Source: Trichobilharzia szidati (Eukaryota; Platyhelminthes; Trematoda; Strigeidida; Schistosomatidae). Taken from it: a stretch of 64,000 bases of DNA. This document shows positions 35,101-45,874 of the stretch, piece after piece. The number at the start of each line of letters is the position of its first letter. The stretch's first letter is position 1. Location of the stretch: positions 22,454,804 to 22,518,803 of the forward strand of contig OX235277.1 of the NCBI GenBank assembly GCA_944472155.2, written 5' to 3'. The notes under the pieces are model-generated. The model saw only the letters and a list, made by a program, of their open reading frames with translations, did no database searches and was not told where the DNA came from. Position numbers and translations under genes: made by a program.

Positions 35101-36418
35101 ATTCCACTCCTTGAAATGCTCTGCTTCGAATTCATGGCACAGATTTCGAGTACACGTATGTTCTCAAAATCAAACACTATTTTAATTATTTAATCCTTGT
35201 TTCATTTGTAGTCAGCAGTTACTTATGTACGCATACGGTATAAGTTTCCAATTTATAAATACATTTGCAGATAAGCATTTCGATTTTTGCTCAAGCAGAA
35301 CTATGACATCCGAGCCCAAATCAAGACTCTTGCGGTTTTTCTTCGATGAGCTTATGTGATAAACGATAGTGTATGAGGTGTCATCATTATGAATTTTTCT
35401 GCATACCGTTTTGATTAGAGCTATTTCAAGAGCTGATTGAGTCGACATTTCCACACTTTCAACACCTCCAAGCAGACAGATGAGGACAATGTTTTCTTTG
35501 AGTTATAGCAACTAATGCTTTAGTGGATCCAAGTGCCCAGACACGTTCATAAACTTTTTATTTTATTATACGGAAATCGTCAAGGCGTCTATTTTGAAGT
35601 GATTGAGGTTAAAATATTCGGAGTGAGGAGAACAATGGATGGGATAGATATTGTTCACATGTCTGTAATCTGAAATTTCCGTCTAGGTTTCATGTTCAAC
35701 ACTTATATGTACAGCACGAAAGAGTGATCTGTTTAACTGTATCCTGATAATTCGCTGAAAACTATTCTGAAACTGTATTAGTCAATATCTTGTGAATGAC
35801 TTCTTCCAAAAGAAATACAAATACAAGTTTAAACTGAAGACATCTGCATTTCGCTTTGTTAATTTTTACAAAACCTTCTATACAGTAAAATCTTCATTGT
35901 GTTTGCGTCCTCCTTCACTGAAAAGACAATAAACTTCACATTAAAAAGCGAAAACCTTAATATGTAAGCCCAAATATTCTGAATACGTAATCTTCTTGTG
36001 TACTTCACTAAGAATCAGTTCTATTAAAAATTAAGCGGAAGTTAATATGTCGTTTAAGAATGCAGACAGTAGAATTCAATGTTCACTTCTACTTACTCAT
36101 GGTGTCTGAATGAGACAATAATACGTTCGTAGAATTCACTGCACACGTTAATGGTTTCTTAGACAAATGCAGGATCAGTTCTGACAATGACTGATCTACA
36201 TAAAAAGAGGATCCAAAGGGAAGCACACTGATATTTCAAAATGATGAGATATAAGAAGAAAGAGAAAACATTCACTAATAAAGTTATCACCGAGAAGGTG
36301 CAAATTTTCTAAGAAAAAAACAGTGAGATTCTTCCCTGACTTCATCTTTTATCAGAGAGTATTTTTGATGTAAATTTACCTCTTCTCAAAGACCAGTAAG
36401 TCTTTTTGATAATAGTTT
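35101..36418. other. Intronic spacer with one micro-exon
   Basis: AT-rich; contains the exon candidate 36097-36105. Two short minus-strand ORFs (60-80 codons) have no motif. Confidence 0.5.
36097..36105 (-). CDS. Candidate 9-nt micro-exon
   Basis: Minus strand: TTGTCTCATTCAG | ACACCATGA | GTAAGTAG. Excellent acceptor and donor. Ends in TGA in phase 0 but is open in the locus phase (AC ACC ATG A). Confidence 0.6.
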   Translation of the reverse strand, partial: TP

Positions 36419-36900
36419 GCCTAAGAATATCTGAGTCATTGTTTTATGCTGAAACGTGTGAATAAATAGAGTAACTGTAGTATTCGTTTTGTGTTCAACT
36501 TGTTGGATAATACAAGCTGATTTAAGAAAATCCTTCATGTGAAACAGAAAAGTGTCAAAGATATGTCAGGTTCCGCATATGTCACCATTATAAATGAATG
36601 TTATTACCACTTTTCGCACACATCAGACATCATAAGGATGCACTGTTCCAATTTACGTTGCGAGTAATCTACGCTAACTACTTTAATATTTCTAGATATT
36701 TCTTTCTAATGCGCGACACACAATAAATACCGTACCACAAGAAATTTCAGGACATAAACATACCAAAGTCACCTGGATTAGTGAAGCAAGTTCCAAGTTG
36801 AGAAAATAAGAATATTAGTGAAAAGAAAGAGAACGGGAGATAAACACAAAATAAAAATTATATGTTCGGTGTAAACCGTGAATTGTGTTACTTAAATTAA
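36419..36900. repeat. Micro-exon unit, diverged copy 2 of 3
   Basis: Collinear with 37515-37985. Shared words include GTGAATAAAT/ATGAATAAAT, AGATATGTCA, AAATTTCA, ACAAACATACC/ATAAACATACC, CCTGGATTA and AAGTTGAGAAA. Offset about 1.09 kb. Confidence 0.75.
36764..36772 (-). CDS. Candidate 9-nt micro-exon (unit copy 2)
   Basis: Minus strand: TTCACTAATCCAG | GTGACTTTG | GTATGTTTA. Both sites consensus-like. Phase 1 contains a TGA; the locus phase is open. Confidence 0.7.
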
Positions 36901-37514
36901 TTGTGACCAAAATGCGGGATAGAATGTGTTTTTAAAATGGATCGTCTGATATATTGTAACTATTGTTATGCATAGGGTAACTATTGGTGAATTTCTTTAT
37001 CTTATTCCTGTTTCATTTCATCCCTCTTCGTAAACCGAAGGGTGTATATTAAGTCCCTGCAATGTTCACCGATACTTGGATCGTAAAAGTGCCCTTCCGT
37101 TTCTATCAGCGATATTTTTTGAAAAAAACGAACATGCGAAGAATTCATGCTGTCAGTTAAGGCACAAATCACAAGTATTTAGCATGAAGCTGTAATTCAG
37201 TCGAATTAGTCTCATTCGAAACGCATGTGAGAGCAAACTAGGAGAAAGTACACCTATCAGCTTCAATTGCTGGCCACCACATATCAGAATGACATCATGT
37301 CATTCTGTTGAAAATGATGAATTGTATGCAGTACAAGTGAATATGTGAAAGGACACTTGAAATTCAAGTCCAACATAATCAGTTAACAGGCAAATGTAAG
37401 TAAATTCAGAAGCGAAGATTGAGAAACTTGTCTAACTTTTTAATTTACTAAATCGTGTTTGTATCGTGAATGGTCTTCCCTGGAAGAACCATCGAATCTC
37501 CTATGAGAAACAGA

Positions 37515-37985
37515 TTGCATTAAAGTATTTTGTGTATTTTAGTGTTCTGAAATGTATGAATAAATGAAGTAGCAAAGTATTCTTTGTATGTGAAACTGTT
37601 TCTAGAAGTACAAGATGATTTTAAAAGTAGTTTGATGTGCTACTGAAAGGTTATCAGAGATATGTCATTTTCTGCCTCTAATATTTTTGAAGGAAATGTT
37701 ATGACTATATGTTCTAAATCTCATACGTAATATGTGCCGGGTCAAGCTGCAAATTATTTACGTTATACACTCAATTTCGCTCTAGTTATTTGCTACTAAT
37801 CCGCGTCATCTAATATATTGTGTGCTCCAACAAATTTCAAATTACAAACATACCGAAGGTTCCTGGATTAACAAAGGATGTATCAAGTTGAGAAATTTAC
37901 AGCATTAGTGAAATGAAAAAGAGATACGGATGAAAACAAGATATCAATTCTCAATTAAGTGTTAGTTGTGAATTATATTCGGTGA
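37515..37985. repeat. Micro-exon unit, diverged copy 3 of 3
   Basis: Partner of 36419-36900. Splice-site neighbourhoods are well conserved while the nine exon bases are largely changed. Confidence 0.75.
37854..37862 (-). CDS. Candidate 9-nt micro-exon (unit copy 3)
   Basis: Minus strand: TTTGTTAATCCAG | GAACCTTCG | GTATGTTTG. Strong sites. If joined directly after the exon at 39662, the junction codon would be TGA, so either the two are alternatives or an exon between them is missing from this list. Confidence 0.7.
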
Positions 37986-39661
37986 AGAATTATTTCTTTC
38001 TAAGCTGTTAAGTCACAGTGATATTACAGAAAAAGGCATGAAGTGAACCTTCAAATCACTCAGGCAATACGTAAGATGAGAATAAATATAACTAACATGA
38101 CGTATCAGGAGAGTGAAGTTGAATATGGATAAATCACAAAACTTCCAAAGATTCATAAATAAGTGAACTACTATTAGGATTGTGAAAGCAGTTGGCTAAG
38201 TGTACAACGATGATAACAAACAATAAATACAGTGAAGTTGAGGTGAAGTGGAATGAGAATGAGTGGTAAGAGAGAATAAAATAAAATACCATGTTTATGA
38301 CCAGAGTAAAGAAAAAGGTTTAAAAATGTTTTCGAACACAATTTAGGTTTCAGTCCATATATAGCTAGAGCTTTGGGTATGCATAGACAGGAAAAAGTAA
38401 GATTTTGAAGTAGTTCGATTTAGTCCTGTAGAGCACAAATCACGTCCTGCTGAATGATTGAACTCCAGAAAGTACTCACATATTGAAGACTTCATCATCC
38501 AATGCTAACCCTATATCGTTAGCTGCACACAAGCGCGTGAATGAGTATATGCACACACATGCATAAACGGTATTTTATCACTGATGCATTGTCTAATCAT
38601 ATTTCGAGTGATAACTACTAAATGTTAGGTATTTGCATAAAAAAGCGTTCAATATATTTAGATAAACGCCTTTTAATTTAGAAAAAACTGTGTTTTTCCT
38701 TATAAATTAATAGGAATACTTAACGATGTGAATTATGTGACCAATATGAATTGTGACCACTTTGCTGAATCAAAAGTGGCTTTGAGATGAAAACGGACTG
38801 ATCATTGTTCTGTACAAAAAGAAGCATAAGGAAACGAGAAGTAAATTTCCTAATCTTATCCCCACTTCATTTTATTCCAGTCAAGGACAAGCTCATCTCC
38901 AATCTCGCAGGTGATGTATTTCTCCCCTGATGAGTTTACTGATGATTGAAATGTAAATGAATCTCTCCGTTTCTTTCAGCTCATATATTAAGAGAGACAT
39001 AACTCCGCTGTGTTTTTTCGTCAGTTCAGCAGTGAATGGTAAGTTTTCACAAAGAGACTTAACGTTTATACTCATTGTTTCATTTGAAATACCTGGATGT
39101 CGGCGTATGAGTGCAAAATAGGACAAAGTTCACCGACTGTATCCAATCTGCAGTCACTGTCTGCCAGAATAGCATCACGTGAACCAGCGGAATGTTTTTT
39201 GACACTAGGTAACCGTAAAATCTATCCTACACATAAGTAACTACTTCAATATAATTTGTCTTCTCCAAATATCAGTTGTTGTCATGGGAATGGTTTCAGC
39301 GTTACTGAAAAGATATGGCCATAAAGTTGCAAAATGGGTTGTCAAGTCGTTCTATATTTTTATGAATAGAATTTTGATGATAAGACTACAATGATTTCGT
39401 GTATTTGTCTCCTTCTGTTCATGTCGGTTGCTTTCAATTTTCGTATTTCTCAATTGTTATTTTTCATTCTCTTCTGACAGGTGAACTATAGCAATTCTAA
39501 TTATAATAAGAATTTTATTCTAGAAATGCTTGTCTAGCAAAATCCAGAACTCTGTCTCTTTTGAAAATTGTACTCCTCACATGAAATCGATAATTAAACA
39601 CTCACAAGCAATGTTTCATATGATGTAACATTATGCTTTCTGAAACTCGCATCAGTCTTAC

Positions 39662-39670
39662 ACGAGATGT
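39662..39670 (-). CDS. Candidate 9-nt micro-exon
   Basis: Minus strand: GAAGACAAATCAG | ACATCTCGT | GTAAGACTG. Good sites. Open in all phases. See 37854 for the one problematic junction. Confidence 0.55.
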
Positions 39671-40007
39671 CTGATTTGTCTTCTAATTCAAGAGTGCAGT
39701 GATAATTTGGAAGCCACGATAATTTATGTTATCATCAAACGACGTAAGTAAATGGTTTTAGCGGCCAGAAAAAAGGGAAGGTAGATGCAATATACTGGAT
39801 AGAAATTTAAGTAGTACACGTGTTTTGGCCTAATTGGTCACTTGACTTGACGACAAGTTCATTTCGCCAAGTTGATTTGAGTGTCAGCTGTACAGTTGTA
39901 CTGATTCTCTTGTTTGATATATAAACTGTTGTGAATCAACAATGTTCAGTTATCCTCTAAATACCTGTGAAATATGTATAAATTGTTTATGAATACAAAC
40001 AACTCAC

Positions 40008-40016
40008 CATCCCTAA
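40008..40016 (-). CDS. Candidate 9-nt micro-exon
   Basis: Minus strand: ACACATTCCAG | TTAGGGATG | GTGAGTTGT. Strong sites. The layout resembles the unit at 35066 (GTGAGTT donor, TCCAG acceptor), suggesting common ancestry. Confidence 0.6.
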
Positions 40017-40549
40017 CTGGAATGTGTTAATTATGTGCAAATAACTCATAGCAAACAATACTTTTTCTCACACTCGTGATAGCGATTTTCAAAAACTGCT
40101 CATCTGCTGATTTAATAAGATGCAAAAATGTTATACAAACATTCCTTATACTCACAACTATTGTGAAAAAAACAGGTTCAGATTAATGGTAAACATTCTG
40201 AAACGTATTACCTTTTCAATCGTTTTTCGCATATATTCACACAAATGCTTGGGTGAGTCACGCCCAATTAAGAACAACATTCTGAATGGCAACATAAATG
40301 ACTCAAAATTTCAAAACGACAATCTTAGAATATAAAATCAACTTATTACACATTTGTAGTCTTTATTTCATTATGGATAAAATAGTATTTTGGTAAAATC
40401 ACACAGTGTTATACAGTGCCCAAGTCTTATCCTTATCTTATCTGTCTACATGTTACACAAATGAAAATCCTTAACATATTTCCAAAAAAATATTTTTTGA
40501 TAAATAAACAGTAGCTACTATTTAGTTTAAAGTGGAAATATCAACTTAC

Positions 40550-40558
40550 GACCCAATT
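40550..40558 (-). CDS. Candidate 9-nt micro-exon
   Basis: Minus strand: ATCGCTTTAAG | AATTGGGTC | GTAAGTTG. Strong donor, AAG acceptor as in the 31148/31407 pair. Open in the locus phase. Confidence 0.45.
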
Positions 40559-41649
40559 CTTAAAGCGATTATATGTTAGCCGAAAATACTCAAAATGACT
40601 CAGTAGTTTATTGTGGTTAATTATGGAAAGCCTTATCCAATTTCAGTAGATGATATGAAAACTAATTCCTGTTTGCAATAATGTCTGTGTAAAAAGTGAA
40701 CATTGTTGGAGTGTGTAATTACATCTCATATCATGCCATTCGTTTAAATTATCACGAAAAATATATTTCTTTTGGAAAACACCAACCAGTAGACACTACT
40801 GATTCATTTCGTTGTACCTTCGTCGAACACATTATTATGAAACAGTATGGATGATAATTTGTTAGTATAAAATGTTAAATAAACTATTTCAACTTCTACA
40901 ATGGAAACGACTCCTGAATTTAAGCACAAATAGTCGGATAAGTAGACGTTTTCCTGAGTTTAGTCGTCTGATTGGCCTCACACCGATAGGGACAAAATTT
41001 GCAGAGGGTACGTGGCAGCTATTGCATATTCTCTATATGACTTTCATTAAATTGGCTCACTATTAAAATCGCGCATGTTGTTCTTAGCTTCGAATATAGT
41101 GGTTTTTAAAAGGTTAGAAAACAAAATTTTCTTTCCAAGAAGTTCCAAATTTAGAAAACATTATTGCAATTATCGACCTCTATGCCTAGTAACTCTACTC
41201 GTTTGAAGATTCCGTGATCAGATGTACAATAAACAGTTACACTTTTGCATTCCTGTTAGTCGGAGAACCGTTTTAAGTGTAATTCAGTTGTGGTAGATTT
41301 TATAAACTTGACAGCCAGCATCGGCGAGAATATGAAAAGTGAATGTTTAGCAGAGACTCTAGCAGTGTCACATTAATTAGGCTGATCACCATACTATGAA
41401 CTCATTCAGGGTAACCTTTTGCTGCGGATATGATTATCAGTAAATTTCAGGCACTGAATCATCATTACTGCGTAAACTCTGGTCATTCTTCAGCTCACTG
41501 ATTTTCTTCTTGCTTTCATACGTCATCTGTATTCTTCTTCACCATATTTTCTTGCAGATAATTTTGTAGTCTTGTTAGGCTTAGTCATATGTAATTACCA
41601 GTGCATGGCATAATGAAAGCATTATTCAAAACAGATAATTTGCACATAC

Positions 41650-41655
41650 CTCTGG
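41650..41655 (-). CDS. Possible 6-nt micro-exon
   Basis: Minus strand: ATTTTTTCAAG | CCAGAG | GTATGTGC. T-rich acceptor ending AAG and good donor. Very short, so chance is a serious alternative. Confidence 0.3.
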
Positions 41656-41927
41656 CTTGAAAAAATTATAGTAAATCAAGAGAAACCTACCAGTCATCAA
41701 TTCCTCAACATTTGCATTGTACTATTGAAAGCACACTTGATCTCGCATTTACAAATGAAAACGTATGTATTGAGAGTCGACTGACTTCGAATATTTGTTC
41801 AGTCTTTCTCCTACTAAAACTATCAGTCACTAATACTCTACTGTTAGTTATTTAATAGTAAATCAACCTGGATCACTGTATCACATAGGCGAAGAAATAA
41901 CAGAATTAAGTAATAGCTGCCACTCAC

Positions 41928-41936
41928 GTCTATCCA
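41928..41936 (-). CDS. Candidate 9-nt micro-exon
   Basis: Minus strand: TTCTTATTTAG | TGGATAGAC | GTGAGTGG. Strong sites. Phase 1 contains TAG; the locus phase is open (TG GAT AGA C). Confidence 0.6.
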
Positions 41937-42279
41937 CTAAATAAGAAAATATGGCATTGAGAAACATTCAAAATATAAGCAAATTGTTCTTCATAACTAT
42001 TTAAATGAATTATTATCCACATCATTTGGATCACATAATATTTCAGACATCTTTTGATCAATGCGTGTGTACAAATTAGATATTTTGACTCATGGATTAG
42101 CGCAATGCAATCTAATCATATCCTCTGATAATTTTATGAAACATGACTATTATTTCAGACGTCACTCAGTGAATGGTACTACCCCACTATGTTGCGTTTT
42201 CAATAGAATAATTTATACGAATATTTTCATCAATAGCTTTATCAGTTTCTAAGTGATATGATATTAAGCCAGGAACCAG

Positions 42280-42441
42280 ATGAGTGTTAGGCGTGAAGTC
42301 AACTACCTAACTCAGGAAAAAGCAGCCTCCAATGACATTAAGACTCAGGTGCAAATAGTAAAACATCGAAGTACTACAAATAACATTGATGAACAATACA
42401 AAGAAGACTACTCCGGACAACTGCGAAAAGTCTTGGATTAA
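42280..42441 (+). CDS. Short hydrophilic ORF, unrecognised
   Basis: A 53-codon ATG frame rich in K, E, Q and N, starting MSVRREVNYL and ending GQLRKVLD. After its stop another frame stays open to about 42520 with coding-like composition (contains RRYEARLQVDDIRSL), as if a frameshift had broken a longer sequence. No family recognised. It could be an old retroelement gag-like remnant or chance. Confidence 0.25.
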   Translation: MSVRREVNYLTQEKAASNDIKTQVQIVKHRSTTNNIDEQYKEDYSGQLRKVLD

Positions 42442-43259
42442 ACCATGAAACGATGTCAACAATTCCTGATAGACGATATGAAGCCAGACTGCAGGTAGAC
42501 GACATTAGAAGTCTTATCATGTTTTGAAAGGCACCCTTTTGCAATAATTGAGAACAGTAGACGTCATCCCAAACACAAGAAAGTTGAGATGCAGCCTGCT
42601 GAACAAAGAATCAAGAAGAGGACTCAGTGAGTGATAAATTATTATCTAATGGAAGAAATTTTGAGGTCAACTTGAAAGCATTTGACAGAAGACAGAAGTA
42701 AACTGCAATTAAAGCTGAACACATAGAATCTGTAATAGTGCAGACCAACGAAGAGTCTCTTTGGCGAATTCATTCACTTTTCCCTACAATCGCAATTATA
42801 TTTACTTATTTTTTGTATGTGTGTACATTCGATATTTCTGATAAGAATAGAAATTAGGTGGGTTATTGCTGTCAAGACATCTAAAATACGCAATGGGTAA
42901 TGAAATTGTAAGTAGGGAGGGTGAAGATTGACAAAAGGGTTGCAGTTATGTTTTAATCAAAAACTGTTACTAATGATAATAAGCGCATAAAAGAATTTGA
43001 ATAAGCTTAATACAGTTACGTAGTAAGATGAATGGTTTATTGAGTGGGTTGTGATTAGGATTCACATGGAAACGAAGAAAGTATGGAATTAAATAAGTGT
43101 TCTAAACAATTTACAAATATTATAAGGAGTAACAACCATTTCAGAAAGGTTCTTTCGACGTATATCCCAATGTACAAACACCTTCAAAAACAATTATGTA
43201 CAAATGCGACTGCACAGCTAAGTGACTGAATTTTCCAAAAAGAGACTCTTCGTTGAATT
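42442..43259. other. Spacer
   Basis: Apart from the possible coding remnant at its left edge, AT-rich with no supported feature. Confidence 0.45.
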
Positions 43260-43446
43260 TTTATTTTATTTATTTTGGTTACAGCTTGATGCCACACCGT
43301 ATTTTCAGTACAAGTATGGCATTTTCAGCGTGGATATCGCAGCATTGCAGGCCGACCATAGATATCGGGTGTGCGCCGGCAGGGGCTCGAACCTCGGACC
43401 ATGTGCATGGTCGGCGAGAATCCTAACCAATGTGCCACCGACGCAC
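43260..43446 (-). mobile_element. tRNA-derived SINE with CR1-like LINE tail (copy 3, full length)
   Basis: Read on the minus strand it starts GTGCGTCGGTGGCACATTGG, has CTCGCCGACCATGCACATGG and a B box GGTTCGAGCCC, and ends with GCTGAAAATGCCATACTTG, GAAAATACGGTG and an A-rich run. It has the same head and tail as the copy at 2973. A 5-bp GAATT on both sides may be the target-site duplication. A 95-codon ORF across it is incidental. Confidence 0.85.
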
Positions 43447-45446
43447 GAATTAGTGTTTTCTTTTTATTATTTTCTGAATGAGGATTATCCACGGAAAGTA
43501 CAAACATAAAAGAAAGCTAGAGACATTATTATGTCCGGATATCTTTAAAATCATCGGATAAGAAATCCTGTATGACTACGGAGGGATGCAGAATGGTGGG
43601 CATCAGAAATGGACCCCCACAAACACCGCGAATCTGAATGATCTAGCGAGATGTTGACGCAAGTTATGAGGCGTTGCAGACATCCTTCTTCGTTGACGCA
43701 CCTCCTCACAGTTCATTGAACAGGAAATAACATGGGATGGTCAATACAGGAAATTCCATACTTATATATATTTATCAAGAAAGAGAAACCTGGTCCACTG
43801 CTCATCTTCAGTAGTAAATAATATATGCACTAGCTATCAAATCGACACAATTGCAAGCGTCATCTGATGGAAGTGCATCTAAAGTGCGTCTGATGAAAAA
43901 ATCAAAGTCTCTAATATACTGAATTGTATATTTCACGACTAGAAGCTAGTATTGGGTGATCCATTACTTAAGGGTTTCTTGTATGTTTCATGTTATCCAA
44001 TGACTGTAGCATTGATTACACGCAAAATTATATGTTAGGTGTCGGAAGTCTCATGGAGGATTACCATTGTGAAAATGCGTAACTGAGAATCGAGCATAAG
44101 CTATGCATTGATCAATTTATTAACGCTATAAAATAGGAAATAACAATGAATATTTGGTCTAATAAATGATGGAGTAAACTTCAGTTTCCGTCGAATTTTT
44201 CTTGAACATTCCTACTCCGTAAAATTGATGTTGCAGTCATGTCCTACACTCAGGATATCATATGCTTCTTAATTACTTCAGTGATTATACGTAAGGAGAA
44301 AACACTGATGAACGTACAACTAATCAGTTAATCAAGCAACAGAGTGAATATCATGGTCTAAATCATCAACTTGAAACATTTCACAAATTCCTATCTTTAT
44401 TGTCTAAGGCATTCCATAGTTTTGTGCAGTATTCGCTGGATTCTGGCTTCATAATATTTCAGAATTCTAACTCACAAAATTCCCCTAAATGAATAAAGGA
44501 ATAAGCAATGAATTTGTTGTCTGGTATGAGCTAAATGGTAAATCTTCACTAATATTAAAATGCATGGGGATTATGCAGATTCAAATTGATTCGAAAGCAT
44601 ACAGTCACTAGTTGTTTCCGAATTAAGTACAGAGAAGTGAACAAGTGAATTGGACTCCTTTCTAACAACATGAATCACCAATGACTGTTTACGTGAGATA
44701 TTAGACTGAACTCAAGATGACGAATTACTTGAATATTGACCGGTAACTGATTGTCCTCAATGATTCTGTTGTTTAACTTTATTACGAATGTGGAGGTAAC
44801 GGAAATGAATCATCGAACACAAACATTTCTTCACCATCGATGGCTTTTTTATTACAACTTCAAATCTGACTTATTCATACTGGTGAAAGTTTAGAAGATC
44901 TTTACATGATGTAATTTTCCAGTGTCAATTCACATATTTATCGCTTAGAATTAAGATGAATGAACGGAATGTATTAAATAGCGATCACATGAAAGTAGAA
45001 TTTTTCTTTCACGTGGTGATGATATCTGAGGTTGATGTAATGAGTTTTCAATCATGATTATCTTTGATCACAAAATTCAATGAAACTACTAATTTCAGCA
45101 TGAAATAAGAGGTTTCTGATTGTGTCTCTCCTGGAGGAGATTAAGGGATTAAGAATTTCAGAATTTTCGCTAGCCATAACGTCAAATATTTGTAATCTAA
45201 CAGCGCAAAGAAATCTTTCTCCGATTCTTATGCAACCAAAAGTGACAAAATGAATGACTGCTGTCATTTGAGTTCAAAATTCAGATGCGCAACGAATCTT
45301 TGTATTAGAATTCTTTAAATGCAACTTGAAACATGACAACACCTTACTACTGCTTCATAGGCTCAAAAGGTCGTGTATTTGTGTAAACATAATTTAGTGG
45401 TCGCAAGATAATTTTCTGGAGAATTCTTCTTTTCTTCTTCTTATTG
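43447..45446. other. Spacer
   Basis: About 2 kb AT-rich; no micro-exon pattern with acceptable sites found. A short GC-richer patch at 43575-43700 is unexplained. Confidence 0.45.
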
Positions 45447-45832
45447 TTTCCTTTAATTCCTAGAGGAACATACGGCTTCAGCCGTGCGTCACCATTGTGT
45501 TCGGTTCTCCGCTAGAGTCTTAACCTGGCTCCAAGTCTGCCCACACGTTTTCATCTCCTCTTCACATGACCTCCTCCAAGTCACCCTTGCACTGACTACC
45601 AACTGGCCGCTTCCCTTTCGGGTTCCACTCGAGCAATGGCTTGTCTAGTGATGTCACTTGATGGTTTCCTCAGAGTATGGCCAATCCGTCTCCATTTCTA
45701 CCTGCCTATTTGTTGCACAGTCGGTTCCTGGTTGGTTGGCTCCCAGAGACCTCTATTGTGGATCTTTTCTGGCCATCTGATCTTGAGTATTGAGCGAAGA
45801 CAACTGTTAATGAAGGTCTGCAGTGTGTTTTT
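45447..45832 (-). pseudogene. RTE-type LINE 3'-end fragment (RT C-terminus)
   Basis: The minus-strand translation has the strongly conserved C-terminal RTE block: LQTFINSCLRSILKIRWP, then LWEPTNQEP, then WRRIGHTLRKPSSDITRQA. Stops follow in frame, and the last part resembles the usual R-x-x-W...CS ending. The 3' end GAAGCCGTATGTTCCTCTAGG plus an A-rich run is related to the SINE tail at 20000. 5'-truncated at about 45832, immediately next to a perfect-looking hairpin. Confidence 0.8.
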
Positions 45833-45874
45833 TATGTGAAGTAATCAGTAGTCTCCTACTAATTACTTCACATA
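45833..45874. repeat. 42-nt hairpin at the RTE truncation point
   Basis: 19-bp arms (TATGTGAAGTAATCAGTAG and its reverse complement with one mismatch) around a TCTC loop. It abuts the 5' truncation point of the RTE fragment. Confidence 0.8.

Noticed and set aside
45636..45839. 67-codon plus-strand ORF
   Set aside because: Antisense shadow of the RTE reverse-transcriptase fragment.
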